From: Paenibacillus harenae DSM 16969
Lineage (GTDB): Bacteria > Bacillota > Bacilli > Paenibacillales > Paenibacillaceae
Direction: 5' to 3'
Length of the DNA: 64,000 nucleotides
Assembly (NCBI RefSeq): GCF_000422465.1
Contig: NZ_AULV01000014.1
Location: 62,001-126,000 of the forward strand
Shown: one piece after another, positions 17,302 to 25,318 of the stretch
Numbering within the stretch: position 1 is the first letter of the stretch
Layout: each line of letters opens with the position of its first letter
Made by a program: the position numbers and the translations under genes
Notes under the pieces: model-generated
Told to the model about the DNA's origin: nothing
Database searches by the model: none
The model's input: only the letters and a program-made list of their open reading frames with translations

Positions 17302-18042
17302 CTAGTCGCGGCTCCAAATCTTGGAAAGCAGGCGAAGCATTTCGATATATAACCAGACCAGAGTCACCATCAAGCCGAATGCGCCGTACCATTCCATATA
17401 TTTCGGAGCGCCTTGCTGCGCGCCGGTCTCAATGAAATCAAAATCGAGTACGAGATTCAGCGCGGCCACGATCACGATAACGACCGATATGCCGATGCCG
17501 ATCAAGCTGTTATCGTGCAGATACGGGATATTGACGCCGAAAAATCCAAGCACGAAGCTTAGCAGGTAGACAAGCGCGATGCCTCCCGTAGCGGCAAATA
17601 CGCCAAGCTTGAAATTCTTCGTCGCTTTGATAACCCTTGTCTTGTAAGCAACAAGCAGCGCCACGAATACGCCCATCGTCAGCAGCGCAGCCTGTAGCGT
17701 GATGCCGTTGAAGAGCGACTCGTAATTCGCGGAAAGCGCACCCAGGAACAGTCCTTCCAGAATCGCGTATACCGGCACCAAGTAAGGCGCTGTCGTAGGT
17801 TTAAAGCTAATGATCAAGACCAGAACCAAACCGGCAATCGCGCCGCCGACGGCGTAAGGAACAACATTTTGCCCGTTAAAGTACATCGACCAGGTCGAGA
17901 ATGCTCCGCCTAGAAGAAGGGCCAGCATAATGAACGCTTTGTTCACGGTGCCTTCGATCGTCATGGCGTCTTGTCCGGAATAATAACCTGTTTTCTTGAA
18001 CGTGCTTTCTTTCAATGTCGGATTACCGCTGCGACCTATCAA
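17302..18042 (-). CDS. Bax inhibitor-1 / YccA family membrane protein
   Basis: 246 residues with about seven membrane helices and the family features ALSANYE and LNLVLDFDFIE near the end, which include the conserved acidic residues of the pH-sensitive calcium-leak pore in characterised bacterial homologues. Start is a TTG preceded by GAGGTGATT. It is convergent with the ger operon. Cellular role in this organism unknown; family members have been linked to calcium or proton leak and stress survival. Confidence 0.88.
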   Translation of the reverse strand: MIGRSGNPTLKESTFKKTGYYSGQDAMTIEGTVNKAFIMLALLLGGAFSTWSMYFNGQNVVPYAVGGAIAGLVLVLIISFKPTTAPYLVPVYAILEGLFLGALSANYESLFNGITLQAALLTMGVFVALLVAYKTRVIKATKNFKLGVFAATGGIALVYLLSFVLGFFGVNIPYLHDNSLIGIGISVVIVIVAALNLVLDFDFIETGAQQGAPKYMEWYGAFGLMVTLVWLYIEMLRLLSKIWSRD

Positions 18043-18121
18043 GAGTCAATCACCTCATCAGTTATTTTGAGTAGATTCTATCATATTTCCTTGCAATATC
18101 CCAGATATTTCATAATAATAT

Positions 18122-18490
18122 TTACTTATTCAACAGATTATCTTCCAGTACGGCGTATTTATCGCCATATTCTTTAATAATATGATTCTCTCCCCAGGCG
18201 CATAGGGAATCCAGGATCGATTTCAGGCTCCAGCCGTATTCGCTAAGCTCGTACTCCACCTTCGGCGGCACTTGATTGTAGCTGATCCGGTTCACGATGC
18301 CGTCCTGCTCCAATTCCCTCAGCTGCTGCGTCAGCATTTTTTGGGTAATACCGGGCATAAGCCGCTTTAAATCGCTTGTTCTCTTCTTCCCGTACGTCAA
18401 GTGGCACAGGATCACGCATTTCCATTTGCCGCCGATCACTTCCAACGTCGCTTCCACCGAAATATTGTATTTTTTCTTGGTCATCGTCAC
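18122..18490 (-). CDS. HxlR-family transcriptional regulator
   Basis: About 122 residues of the winged-helix HxlR (DUF24) family: the EVIGGKWKCVILCHL start and GITQKMLTQQLRELEQDGIV recognition region are diagnostic. Only one cysteine (C30) lies in the N-terminal region where YodB/HypR-type members sense electrophiles or oxidants, so thiol sensing is possible but unproven. The open frame reaches a GTG at 18505, but GGGAGG lies seven bases before the GTG at 18490, which I chose; the ATG at 18484 is also possible. It is divergent from the MFS exporter gene and probably controls it. Confidence 0.87.
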   Translation of the reverse strand: MTMTKKKYNISVEATLEVIGGKWKCVILCHLTYGKKRTSDLKRLMPGITQKMLTQQLRELEQDGIVNRISYNQVPPKVEYELSEYGWSLKSILDSLCAWGENHIIKEYGDKYAVLEDNLLNK

Positions 18491-18520
18491 TGCTTGGCCT
18501 CCCACCCCTCTATATATATT

Positions 18521-18550
18521 ACTTTTTAGTGCCTATATCACTTTGAAGTG
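18521..18550. promoter_or_regulatory. Candidate HxlR operator
   Basis: Two direct copies of an inverted motif, ACTTTTTAGTG (18521-18531) and ACTTTGAAGTG (18540-18550), 19 bases apart centre to centre. They lie in the spacer between the divergent HxlR and MFS genes. Spaced ACT/AGT dyads are typical of HxlR-family sites. Confidence 0.5.
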
Positions 18551-18629
18551 CGTACTGTTCACCGTCTCTCGAATAATCCATAATAGCACTTGCCGGCCGG
18601 CCAATACAATATAGCAGGAGTGAGCCCAA

Positions 18630-19850
18630 ATGACTGTGGAGAAAAAGAGAAGCATGCTCGCGCTTCTGGCGTTAGCAATCAGCGCCTTTGCCATCGGAAC
18701 AACCGAGTTTATCAGCGTGGGGCTTCTGCCTCTTATCGCTGAAGACCTCCATATATCCGTTTCAACTTCCGGCTTGACCGTTACTTTATATGCGTTAGGG
18801 GTCACCTTTGGAGCGCCTGTCTTAACCTCCCTGACCTCCGGCATCTCGCGTAAAACGCTGCTTCTATGGATCATGGTCGTATTTATCGCCGGCAATCTCC
18901 TTGCCGCAACCGCGGGCGGGATTGCCGTGCTGCTGGCAGCGCGCGTCATCTCCGCGTTAGCGCACGGAGTATTCATGTCGATCGGTTCCACCATCGCGGC
19001 CGACCTTGTTACGGAAGACCGCAGAGCCAGCGCGATCGCGATTATGTTCTCCGGCCTTACGGTCGCAACGGTAACCGGAGTGCCGCTCGGGACCTTGATT
19101 GGCCAACAGCTGGGCTGGCGGGCTGCTTTTATCGCCATCGTTGCCATCGGTGTCCTGGCTTTTGTCGCCAACATGATATTAATTAGCTCTAACTTGCCCA
19201 AAGGGACAAAAACGCAGCTTCGCGACCAGGTTAAACTCGTTACGAACGGACGGATGCTGCTTGCCTTCGTCATTACGGCGCTCGGCTATGGCGGCACGTT
19301 TGTCGTCTTTACCTATTTATCCCCGTTATTGCACGATATAACCGGATTTCAGGAAAAGACGGCAGCGGTCATTCTTCTTTTATACGGAATTGCCATCGCG
19401 ATCGGCAACATCATTGGCGGCAAAGTAGCTAACCGCAAGCCGGTCAAGGCTTTGTTCTATATGTTCCTGATTCAGGCTGTCATTCTCTTCGTGCTGGCCT
19501 TCACGGCGCCGTTCAAAGTCGCCGGGTTAGTTACGATCTTCTTCATGGGACTGCTCGCTTTCATGAATGTGCCCGGCCTGCAGGTATACGTGGTCATGCT
19601 GGCCGAGCGATTCGCGCCGAAAGCGAAGGACGTGGCCTCCGCGGTCAATATTGCCGCTTTTAACGCCGGCATTGCCATCGGGGCTTACTTGGGCGGCGTC
19701 ATAACGGATACGATCGGACTTATTCATACGACCTGGGTCGGCGCCTTGATGGTCCTGGGAGCCGTTTTCCTGACGGGATGGGGCCTTGCCTTGGACAAGA
19801 AAGATGAATCTCGAGCCGCAGCAGCCAAACCGCAACGCCTATCGGCGTAA
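18630..19850 (+). CDS. MFS exporter, AraJ/DHA1 type
   Basis: 406 residues, 12 predicted membrane helices. The first helix region ALAISAFAIGTTEFISVGLL and the loop GISRKTLL between helices 2 and 3 mark the DHA1 proton-driven efflux group related to AraJ/YdhP. Substrate unknown. The ATG follows AGGAG by about nine bases. The divergent HxlR gene suggests induction by a toxic compound. Confidence 0.88.
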   Translation: MTVEKKRSMLALLALAISAFAIGTTEFISVGLLPLIAEDLHISVSTSGLTVTLYALGVTFGAPVLTSLTSGISRKTLLLWIMVVFIAGNLLAATAGGIAVLLAARVISALAHGVFMSIGSTIAADLVTEDRRASAIAIMFSGLTVATVTGVPLGTLIGQQLGWRAAFIAIVAIGVLAFVANMILISSNLPKGTKTQLRDQVKLVTNGRMLLAFVITALGYGGTFVVFTYLSPLLHDITGFQEKTAAVILLLYGIAIAIGNIIGGKVANRKPVKALFYMFLIQAVILFVLAFTAPFKVAGLVTIFFMGLLAFMNVPGLQVYVVMLAERFAPKAKDVASAVNIAAFNAGIAIGAYLGGVITDTIGLIHTTWVGALMVLGAVFLTGWGLALDKKDESRAAAAKPQRLSA

Positions 19851-19930
19851 TTGTCTTCGTACGCAACCGTTTCGCGGTGAAATATAATTATTTTTAAAAT
19901 AGGAGGCAATCCGTTGTCATGTCATTTTCA

Positions 19931-19970
19931 AAAAAAAAGCGTCAGTACCCATCCTAGGTACTGACGCTTT
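19931..19970. terminator. Strong terminator overlapping the SRPBCC 3' end
   Basis: A perfect 13-bp stem (19936-19948 with 19958-19970) with a nine-base loop. Read on the minus strand it is followed by a run of nine T. The final codons and the TAG stop of the minus-strand gene lie in the 5' arm and loop. It may also stop plus-strand MFS transcription. Confidence 0.9.
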
Positions 19971-20403
19971 CATTTTCAAGTATTTTTTTGATTTTTAGCA
20001 AATCCTTCTTATTCGCGCGGCGCATCATGAATGCCATGAACGGTGCGGCCAACATGGAAAACCCTTTGGGATTCCCTCTATTTCGCAAGGACATTCGGGT
20101 CGATTGCCCGTCGACCGACTCCCATTCATAGGTCGTTTCCATGGGAAAAGGCCCGTCAGCCGTGCTCATAACAAGCATCTCGCCCGGCTTAAATGCCATG
20201 ATCCGATAGACGTAATCAAGCTGCTTACCTAAAAATTCCGCTTTGAACGCGATGAGGGAACCTATTGCGAGCGGCTTAGGCGTCTGCCATTCCACCGATT
20301 TGATATTCACGTACCATTCGGGAGCATGATCGGGATTTGCCGCGTATTCCGCAACTTTGCCGCGCGGACACCGAATAATGATTTCCGTTCGAACGTCTAT
20401 CAT
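19954..20403 (-). CDS. SRPBCC-family protein
   Basis: About 149 residues from an ATG at 20403 with GGAGGGG seven bases upstream, where SRPBCC homology begins (IDVRTEIIIRCPRGKVAEYA). An ATG at 20484 with AGAGGG would add 27 polar residues. The START/Bet v1-like fold holds hydrophobic ligands; PDHAPEWYVNIKSVEW is the usual second-helix and strand region. Function unknown. It is divergent from the ArsR regulator, whose operon holds a second SRPBCC gene, so one regulator may control both. Confidence 0.78.
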   Translation of the reverse strand: MIDVRTEIIIRCPRGKVAEYAANPDHAPEWYVNIKSVEWQTPKPLAIGSLIAFKAEFLGKQLDYVYRIMAFKPGEMLVMSTADGPFPMETTYEWESVDGQSTRMSLRNRGNPKGFSMLAAPFMAFMMRRANKKDLLKIKKILENESVST

Positions 20404-20612
20404 TCCCTTGCCCCTCCGTTTTTCCTTGCTCTGATCCGCTTCGAATAACGCTTTGGATTGATCTTCGGAACGCGATACGGTCATATTATTCCCTCTTTCC
20501 TTATGCCTCATAATCTTTCTTGATGGACTCCGTGCGTCATATACCAAGCATCTTTCCCTTTTCCCAAGGTCAGAATAAATCATGTTTGATCATTAGGCAA
20601 GCATTATTTAAG

Positions 20613-20641
20613 TTGACACTTAATTAAGTATATGCTAAATT
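20613..20641 (+). promoter_or_regulatory. ArsR-gene promoter with palindromic operator
   Basis: TTGACA (20613-20618) and TAAATT (20636-20641, preceded by TGC as in extended -10 promoters) are 17 bases apart. A perfect 12-bp palindrome ACTTAATTAAGT (20618-20629) fills the spacer and is a likely ArsR-family operator. The predicted start of transcription coincides with the ATG at 20648. Confidence 0.7.
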
Positions 20642-20647
20642 AATGGC

Positions 20648-20977
20648 ATGATCGATAAAGCCATTCAAGCCATAGCGGAGCCCCGGCGCAGAGATATATT
20701 ACATCTCGTCCGCGATGGAGAACTTACCTCCAGCGCCATCGCGTCGCATTTTGACATATCGGCGCCTGCTATCTCGCAGCATCTTAAAGTTCTTGAAGAA
20801 GCCGGGCTCGTCGTTGTCAGGCGGGCAGGCACCAAACGATTCTACGGCATTAGGAGGGAAGGTTTTTTCGAAATCAAGCAGTTAATCGAGAGCTTCTGGG
20901 ACGACAGCTTGCTGCGCCTGAAGGAAGCGGCGGAAGAGGAAGAAAGGAGAAAGCATGAATCCAACCAGCAGAAATGA
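20648..20977 (+). CDS. ArsR-family transcriptional regulator
   Basis: 109 residues with the ArsR winged helix: AIAEPRRRDILHLVRDGELT, then ISAPAISQHLKVLEEAGLV as recognition helix. No CVC-type metal site is seen, so this belongs to the non-metal branch often paired with SRPBCC (AHSA1) genes. The ATG has no Shine-Dalgarno sequence and falls at the predicted transcription start, which suggests a leaderless message. It overlaps the next gene by 23 bases. Confidence 0.9.
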   Translation: MIDKAIQAIAEPRRRDILHLVRDGELTSSAIASHFDISAPAISQHLKVLEEAGLVVVRRAGTKRFYGIRREGFFEIKQLIESFWDDSLLRLKEAAEEEERRKHESNQQK

Positions 20978-21413
20978 AACGATTACGAAAGAAATCTTTA
21001 TAGAATGCCGTCCGGAGACCTTATTCTCGTTCTTTACCGATCCCGACAAATTGGTTCGTTGGATGGGCCGTCACGTCTTACTCGATCCGAGCATCGGCGG
21101 TAAATACCGGATTGATATCAATGGCAGCGATGTTGCAATGGGCGAATATAAAGAGATGATTCCAAACGAGAAAATCGTCATGACATGGGGCTGGGAGAAA
21201 TCGAAGCTTGTGCCCCCGGGATCCAGCACCGTCGAATTCAAGCTGACGCCTAAGGATAACGGAACGCTTCTAGTGTTAACCCATTACGATTTGCCGGCCA
21301 CGGAAATCGCGTCTCACGAGCAAGGCTGGTCGCATTACATGGCTCGCATACAATCGCTTGGGCAAGGACAAGACCCCGGCATCGATCCTTGGTCCGAACA
21401 GGCTATGCATTAA
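20955..21413 (+). CDS. SRPBCC/AHSA1-domain protein
   Basis: 152 residues with the AHSA1 (activator of Hsp90 ATPase homologue 1-like) pattern: ITKEIFIECRPETLFSFFTD, GGKYRIDI, EKIVMTWGWE and GWSHYMARI. The fold forms a hydrophobic cavity; the ligand is unknown. The start lies inside the ArsR gene with GAAAGGAGA upstream, so the two are translationally coupled. ArsR-AHSA1 pairs are a recurrent unit whose biology is poorly known. Confidence 0.85.
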   Translation: MNPTSRNETITKEIFIECRPETLFSFFTDPDKLVRWMGRHVLLDPSIGGKYRIDINGSDVAMGEYKEMIPNEKIVMTWGWEKSKLVPPGSSTVEFKLTPKDNGTLLVLTHYDLPATEIASHEQGWSHYMARIQSLGQGQDPGIDPWSEQAMH

Positions 21414-21440
21414 AAAACCGACGATAATGCTTTACGAGCT

Positions 21441-22994
21441 TTATTTCTTTTTATCTTCATTGGCGGCCTTCTCGAGGCGCCGGAAACGTCTTAAGTCAGC
21501 TTTCCGGATCGGAAGCGGCTCTTTTCTGAGAAGCTTGACAATCGCAATCGCCAGCAGCAATAACAGCGAGGTAAATGGCAATGCCGCAATGAGTGAAGCC
21601 GTTTGCAGCGCTTCAAGTCCTCCGGCATAGAGCAGCACCCCCGCAATGGCGGACATAAGAATGCCCCATACAACTTTCGCCGCTTGCGGCGGCTGCAGGG
21701 TGCCGAATGTCGTCATACTGGACAAAATATACGTTGCAGAATCGGCAGAAGTCACAAGAAAGGTGAGAATAAGCAATATCGACAGAAAGGACAGCAGATT
21801 AGTTAGCGGCAAATGCTCGAAGGTCCGAAATAGCGCTGACGTTATATCCGCATTAACGGCAGCCGCTATGCCGGCGTCCTTGTTCAAGTCGTTCCATAAA
21901 GCCGTGCCGCCGAATGCTGCAATCCAAAGACAAGCGATAGCGGGCGGAATGATCATGACGCCCATGACGTATTCTCTTATCGTTCTCCCTCTGGAAACCC
22001 GCGCCACAAATGTACCGACGTAGGGGGACCATGCTATTGCCCAGGCCCAATAAAAAATGGTCCAATCACGTACCCAAGTTCCCCCTTGATAAGGCTGCAA
22101 ACGCAGGCTGTAACTTATAAAGTTCGTAAAATAATCTCCAATCGCCAATATGAACGTTTCTAGGATGAATACAGTAGGTCCGGTAATTAAGACAAATACC
22201 AAAAAGACGATGGCAAGCCCCAAGTTCAAATTGCTTAAATAACGTATACCTTTATTGAGACCCGTAGTGGATGATAACATATAAGCAACAAAAATGATGA
22301 ATATAATGACCAATTGGGTAACGATTGAATTGCCCATGCCAAATACGGCATGTAAACCGCCATTCATCTGAAGAACGCCCAATCCAATGGATGTCGCAAT
22401 TCCCATAACGGTTGCGATAACCGAAAAGGTATCAATCGTATTTTTCACAACAGGGTTGCTTCCCGTGACGGGCTCAAGGGCAGTTGAAATTAGCCCGTTC
22501 TTTTGTTTGCGAAATTGAAGAAATCCAACGACCAGACCGACAATTGCAAATACCGACCATTGACTGACCCCCCAGTGAAAGAAGGAATAACCCATGGCAA
22601 TTCTTGCAGCCTCTTCGGTTTGCGCTTCCACTCTTACAAACGGTGTCGAGAAAAAATGACTCATAGGCTCGGCGACGCCCCAAAAGACAAGACCTGCACC
22701 AAATCCTGCGGAGAATAACATTCCGATCCACGAGAAAAATGAGAATTCCGGCCTCTCATTCTCCCCTCCCAAGCGAATTGCGCCATATTTGCTAATGGCA
22801 AGCCCCACCAGGAAAATAATAATGATAAACACAGCAAATAAATAAAACCATCCGAAATTAACGGTTGAGAAATCAAATAGCCTGCTGGAAACAAGACCAA
22901 ACTGTTCCGGAATGACCGCTCCGAGCAAAACCAATAGCAATATGATGACAGCCGATATTGAAAAAACGGGATTTTTCCAAATCATTTTACCCAT
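21441..22994 (-). CDS. BCCT-family osmolyte transporter
   Basis: 517 residues, 12 membrane helices. The betaine/choline/carnitine signature is clear: FSAGFGAGLVFWGVAEP, FHWGVSQWSVFAIVG, and WTIFYWAWAIAWSPYVG with the Trp residues that line the quaternary-ammonium site. Likely a sodium-driven importer of glycine betaine or related compounds, similar to B. subtilis OpuD. The C-terminus is short and basic, compatible with osmotic regulation. It is monocistronic and convergent with the AHSA1 gene, 27 bases apart. Confidence 0.93.
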   Translation of the reverse strand: MGKMIWKNPVFSISAVIILLLVLLGAVIPEQFGLVSSRLFDFSTVNFGWFYLFAVFIIIIFLVGLAISKYGAIRLGGENERPEFSFFSWIGMLFSAGFGAGLVFWGVAEPMSHFFSTPFVRVEAQTEEAARIAMGYSFFHWGVSQWSVFAIVGLVVGFLQFRKQKNGLISTALEPVTGSNPVVKNTIDTFSVIATVMGIATSIGLGVLQMNGGLHAVFGMGNSIVTQLVIIFIIFVAYMLSSTTGLNKGIRYLSNLNLGLAIVFLVFVLITGPTVFILETFILAIGDYFTNFISYSLRLQPYQGGTWVRDWTIFYWAWAIAWSPYVGTFVARVSRGRTIREYVMGVMIIPPAIACLWIAAFGGTALWNDLNKDAGIAAAVNADITSALFRTFEHLPLTNLLSFLSILLILTFLVTSADSATYILSSMTTFGTLQPPQAAKVVWGILMSAIAGVLLYAGGLEALQTASLIAALPFTSLLLLLAIAIVKLLRKEPLPIRKADLRRFRRLEKAANEDKKK

Positions 22995-23071
22995 GTCAGG
23001 CCCACCTTTACAATAAACTTCCTCCTTATGCTTCCCTAACAGGAATTTATTATGAATGCCGCCTGAGTCGG

Positions 23072-23587
23072 CTACCGCCTGATCGCCTTCGTCCAGAAGC
23101 CTCCGTGAATTTGGTTAGGCTCGTGGAAGATAACAAACGCTTTGGGATCCAGCTCCAGAATTAAATCGTTCAGATGCTTCTGACTTTTGCGTTTCGCCAA
23201 AATATCCATAATAAGCCGGTTGCCGTCCCGCCCGGTTCCGATCCAGGAGGTCACCCCATAACCCGCCTGACGCAGTAATTGTGCGATTTGTACATCCGGT
23301 TTGTTACAGATGACCTTCAACGTAATATAACCTAGAGCAAGCTTCTCCTCGATCCATGATCCGACGAGTACGCCCAACGCGTAACCGATGGCATATACGG
23401 CCAAGCTGGCAAAGTGGTCAAGGTAGGATAAAACCAAATTCAAGCCTAACACATAGATCGTCACTTCCAGCGTGCTGATTAGGGCGGCGATATACTTCTG
23501 GCCTTTCAAGGTCAGGATCATCCGTAAAGTAAAGGCGGATACATACACAATCTGAATACCGAAAATGAGCAGCAGGATATTAATCAT
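23072..23587 (-). CDS. UPF0316 membrane protein (DUF5698/DUF2179)
   Basis: 171 residues. Three N-terminal membrane helices (about 1-80) precede a cytoplasmic DUF2179 domain with TSWIGTGRDGNRLIMDILAKR, the usual UPF0316 layout (B. subtilis YebE). DUF2179-type domains may bind a nucleotide ligand, but function is not established. It appears monocistronic, with a terminator for the upstream unit just before it. Confidence 0.88.
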   Translation of the reverse strand: MINILLLIFGIQIVYVSAFTLRMILTLKGQKYIAALISTLEVTIYVLGLNLVLSYLDHFASLAVYAIGYALGVLVGSWIEEKLALGYITLKVICNKPDVQIAQLLRQAGYGVTSWIGTGRDGNRLIMDILAKRKSQKHLNDLILELDPKAFVIFHEPNQIHGGFWTKAIRR

Positions 23588-23609
23588 CTGTTCATCACTC
23601 TCCCATAAA

Positions 23610-23646
23610 AACGAAAACCCCGGAATTTTTCAATCTTCCGAGGTTC
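23610..23646 (-). terminator. Rho-independent terminator
   Basis: Minus-strand stem AACCTCGGAA with TTCCGGGGTT (23617-23626 with 23637-23646, one G-U pair) followed by TTCGTTTTT. It ends the two-gene unit at 23804-25067. The 158 bases between them hold no other feature I can see. Confidence 0.8.
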
Positions 23647-23803
23647 CATTTGGTTTATTTCATTATTTTAACACAATTCGCGCCTCAATAACCCTCAGTC
23701 CAACCTTTTTATCATCTTATCCATCGCCCGCAGCAGAACGGGAAGGGTTTGAGACTTATTTGCGAGAAGCTATTTGTCTTATTGAAGCTTATGCCCTGTC
23801 CGG

Positions 23804-24289
23804 TTATTCATACGCCAGTTCTCCTACGGCAATCGCCTCATGCTCCCATAAAATTTGACTGACCTTCCCGGCGCGCTCCTTCTCACATTGAATAAGCACC
23901 GTAATTTCGGGCTGGTTTGCTTTTTTATTTTTATTTCTCACATACTTACTTCCGAATCGTGCGCTCTTCTTCCTTTTTACCAGCAGGGTGATGCCGAACG
24001 CCAGAAGGAACCCGATGACGGCAAAGATTACGCCCCATAACAACGGCCCCAGATATAAGGAAAATCCAAGACTTACACCAACTACGCTGAATGCCGTTCC
24101 GCCAGCCATTCCGATCTCGAAAGCCATCTCGGCATCCGACGCAATCCTGGGAGAAAAAGTAGACTTTGCATCCTGGCTGCGATCCATCGGCACGACCATG
24201 ATCCAGCTCTGTTTGATACCATTATGCTCAAGAAGGGAAAGCGCCAGCTCCAACTCCGTACAGTGCGCGAAAACACCTACGATCAGCAT
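23804..24289 (-). CDS. Unrecognised protein with two membrane helices
   Basis: 161 residues from the ATG at 24289, which has AGGTGA four bases upstream and lies four bases after the previous gene. The frame extends further upstream but only antisense-free overlap with that gene, so the short start is preferred. An N-terminal soluble segment (MLIVGVFAHCTELELALSLL) reads like a small alpha/beta or ferredoxin-like fold. Two glycine-rich helices (about 75-120) follow, then a basic KRKKSAR stretch and a C-terminal strand (EITVLIQCE). Both ends look like halves of one soluble domain split by a hairpin membrane insertion. Function unknown; the operon partner is also a membrane protein. Confidence 0.7.
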   Translation of the reverse strand: MLIVGVFAHCTELELALSLLEHNGIKQSWIMVVPMDRSQDAKSTFSPRIASDAEMAFEIGMAGGTAFSVVGVSLGFSLYLGPLLWGVIFAVIGFLLAFGITLLVKRKKSARFGSKYVRNKNKKANQPEITVLIQCEKERAGKVSQILWEHEAIAVGELAYE

Positions 24290-24293
24290 ACCG

Positions 24294-25067
24294 TCACCTC
24301 GGTTCCGGAAAGATCCGTATCGGGGAGGCACCGTATCTCTCGGCGAAATACTGCCTTTGCTCAATTCGGAACAACCGGTTGTGCTCGATGGCAATCGTGA
24401 AGGAATGATAAATAGCCCCTCCAATCACGGAAGGCATAAAGAGAAGCCAATGCGGATGAAGGATCTGGGTGGAAGCCTGTAACTTGCCGTAGAACAGCAG
24501 ATATGCAGAGACATGCAATCCGGACAGGGACAGGTAAACCCACCACCAGAATATCGCGTAGAAAGCCAATCCGATGCGATGATTGTAGAGATGCCCCATT
24601 CCCGGAAAGGCAAAGGCGAAGAGCGCCGCTTTGACCGGACTCTTCTTCTCCAAATAGTGAATTTCCGATTTCCCCAGCAGAAACGGCCTTATTCGGCTGT
24701 TCTCCAGCTCCGCCAATTGGAATAACCGGTTGTTCTCCAGGCAAGACCGATAGCTGTCCCATAAAGCAATCATATAGATAAGCAAATAGCCATACGCCCA
24801 CCGGGGCTCCAATACTTCAACCGCCGCCTGAAATCTTCCGGAAAAAGAGTATACTAACGATTCGTTAATGTGGGCCAGGGTGTTGAAAATCACTTCCGAT
24901 AACGTGAGCAGCGTCGCGCGTATGTATTTATTCAATAAATAATGACCAAAGCCCGGGAATGCCGCCGACCACCAAGCGACCATATATGGACTAATCCATC
25001 GAATAGATGTGATACCGTAAGCGCTGATCCTTGCTCGCGGCCTTCGCGGTCGATGTTTCTCTTCCAC
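24294..25067 (-). CDS. Unrecognised duplicated membrane protein
   Basis: About 257 residues from a GTG at 25067 with AGGGGG upstream. The frame reaches an ATG at 25100, but that ATG lies within the -10 box of a plausible promoter. The protein is an internal duplication: the first half has AAFPGFGHYLLNKYIRATLL and ENNRLFQL, the second AFAFPGMGHLYNHRIGLAFY and EHNRLFRI. Each half has about three membrane helices with a PGxGH motif in the first. I do not recognise a function; PGxGH/PGxGxxY motifs occur in TM2/DUF5683-like small membrane proteins. Confidence 0.7.
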   Translation of the reverse strand: MEEKHRPRRPRARISAYGITSIRWISPYMVAWWSAAFPGFGHYLLNKYIRATLLTLSEVIFNTLAHINESLVYSFSGRFQAAVEVLEPRWAYGYLLIYMIALWDSYRSCLENNRLFQLAELENSRIRPFLLGKSEIHYLEKKSPVKAALFAFAFPGMGHLYNHRIGLAFYAIFWWWVYLSLSGLHVSAYLLFYGKLQASTQILHPHWLLFMPSVIGGAIYHSFTIAIEHNRLFRIEQRQYFAERYGASPIRIFPEPR

Positions 25068-25098
25068 ATAAATCCCCCTAATCTGCGTATTTTCCAGC

Positions 25099-25126
25099 AT
25101 TGTATTATTGTTCCAGTTTATTACAA
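25099..25126 (-). promoter_or_regulatory. Candidate promoter of duplicated membrane protein operon
   Basis: On the minus strand TTGTAA (25121-25126) and TACAAT (25099-25104), 16 bases apart. Its position excludes the upstream ATG as translation start. Confidence 0.45.
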
Positions 25127-25171
25127 TTCTTATTCATTTTTGGTCTTTACTCGGAAAATGCTCCCCGATCG

Positions 25172-25217
25172 GAATAAAGCCGCCTCTCGGCAGCCCTTGG
25201 ATGGTTGAGATAAAACG
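25172..25217. repeat. Dispersed repeat family C, copy 1
   Basis: Shares CTCGGCAGCCC plus GGAT-GT-GAG-TAA, and the preceding GGAA--AAGC-GCC, with 38081-38119. Short self-complementary core GCCxCTCGGC. Confidence 0.5.
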
Positions 25218-25234
25218 ATAAATTAGCTAAACGC

Positions 25235-25281
25235 AAAAAATGAGGGTGTCCCAAAGTCTACCGGCTTTGGGAACACCCTCA
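25235..25281 (-). terminator. Terminator of TRAP operon
   Basis: Stem 25241-25256 with 25265-25281 (TGAGGGTGTCCCAAAG, one bulge) and, on the minus strand, a TTTTTT tail. Related in sequence to the hairpins at 38406 and 40645. Confidence 0.88.
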
Positions 25282-25318
25282 ACGACGCTTATTGCATGGG
25301 CTCTTTTCCTTCTTAAGC

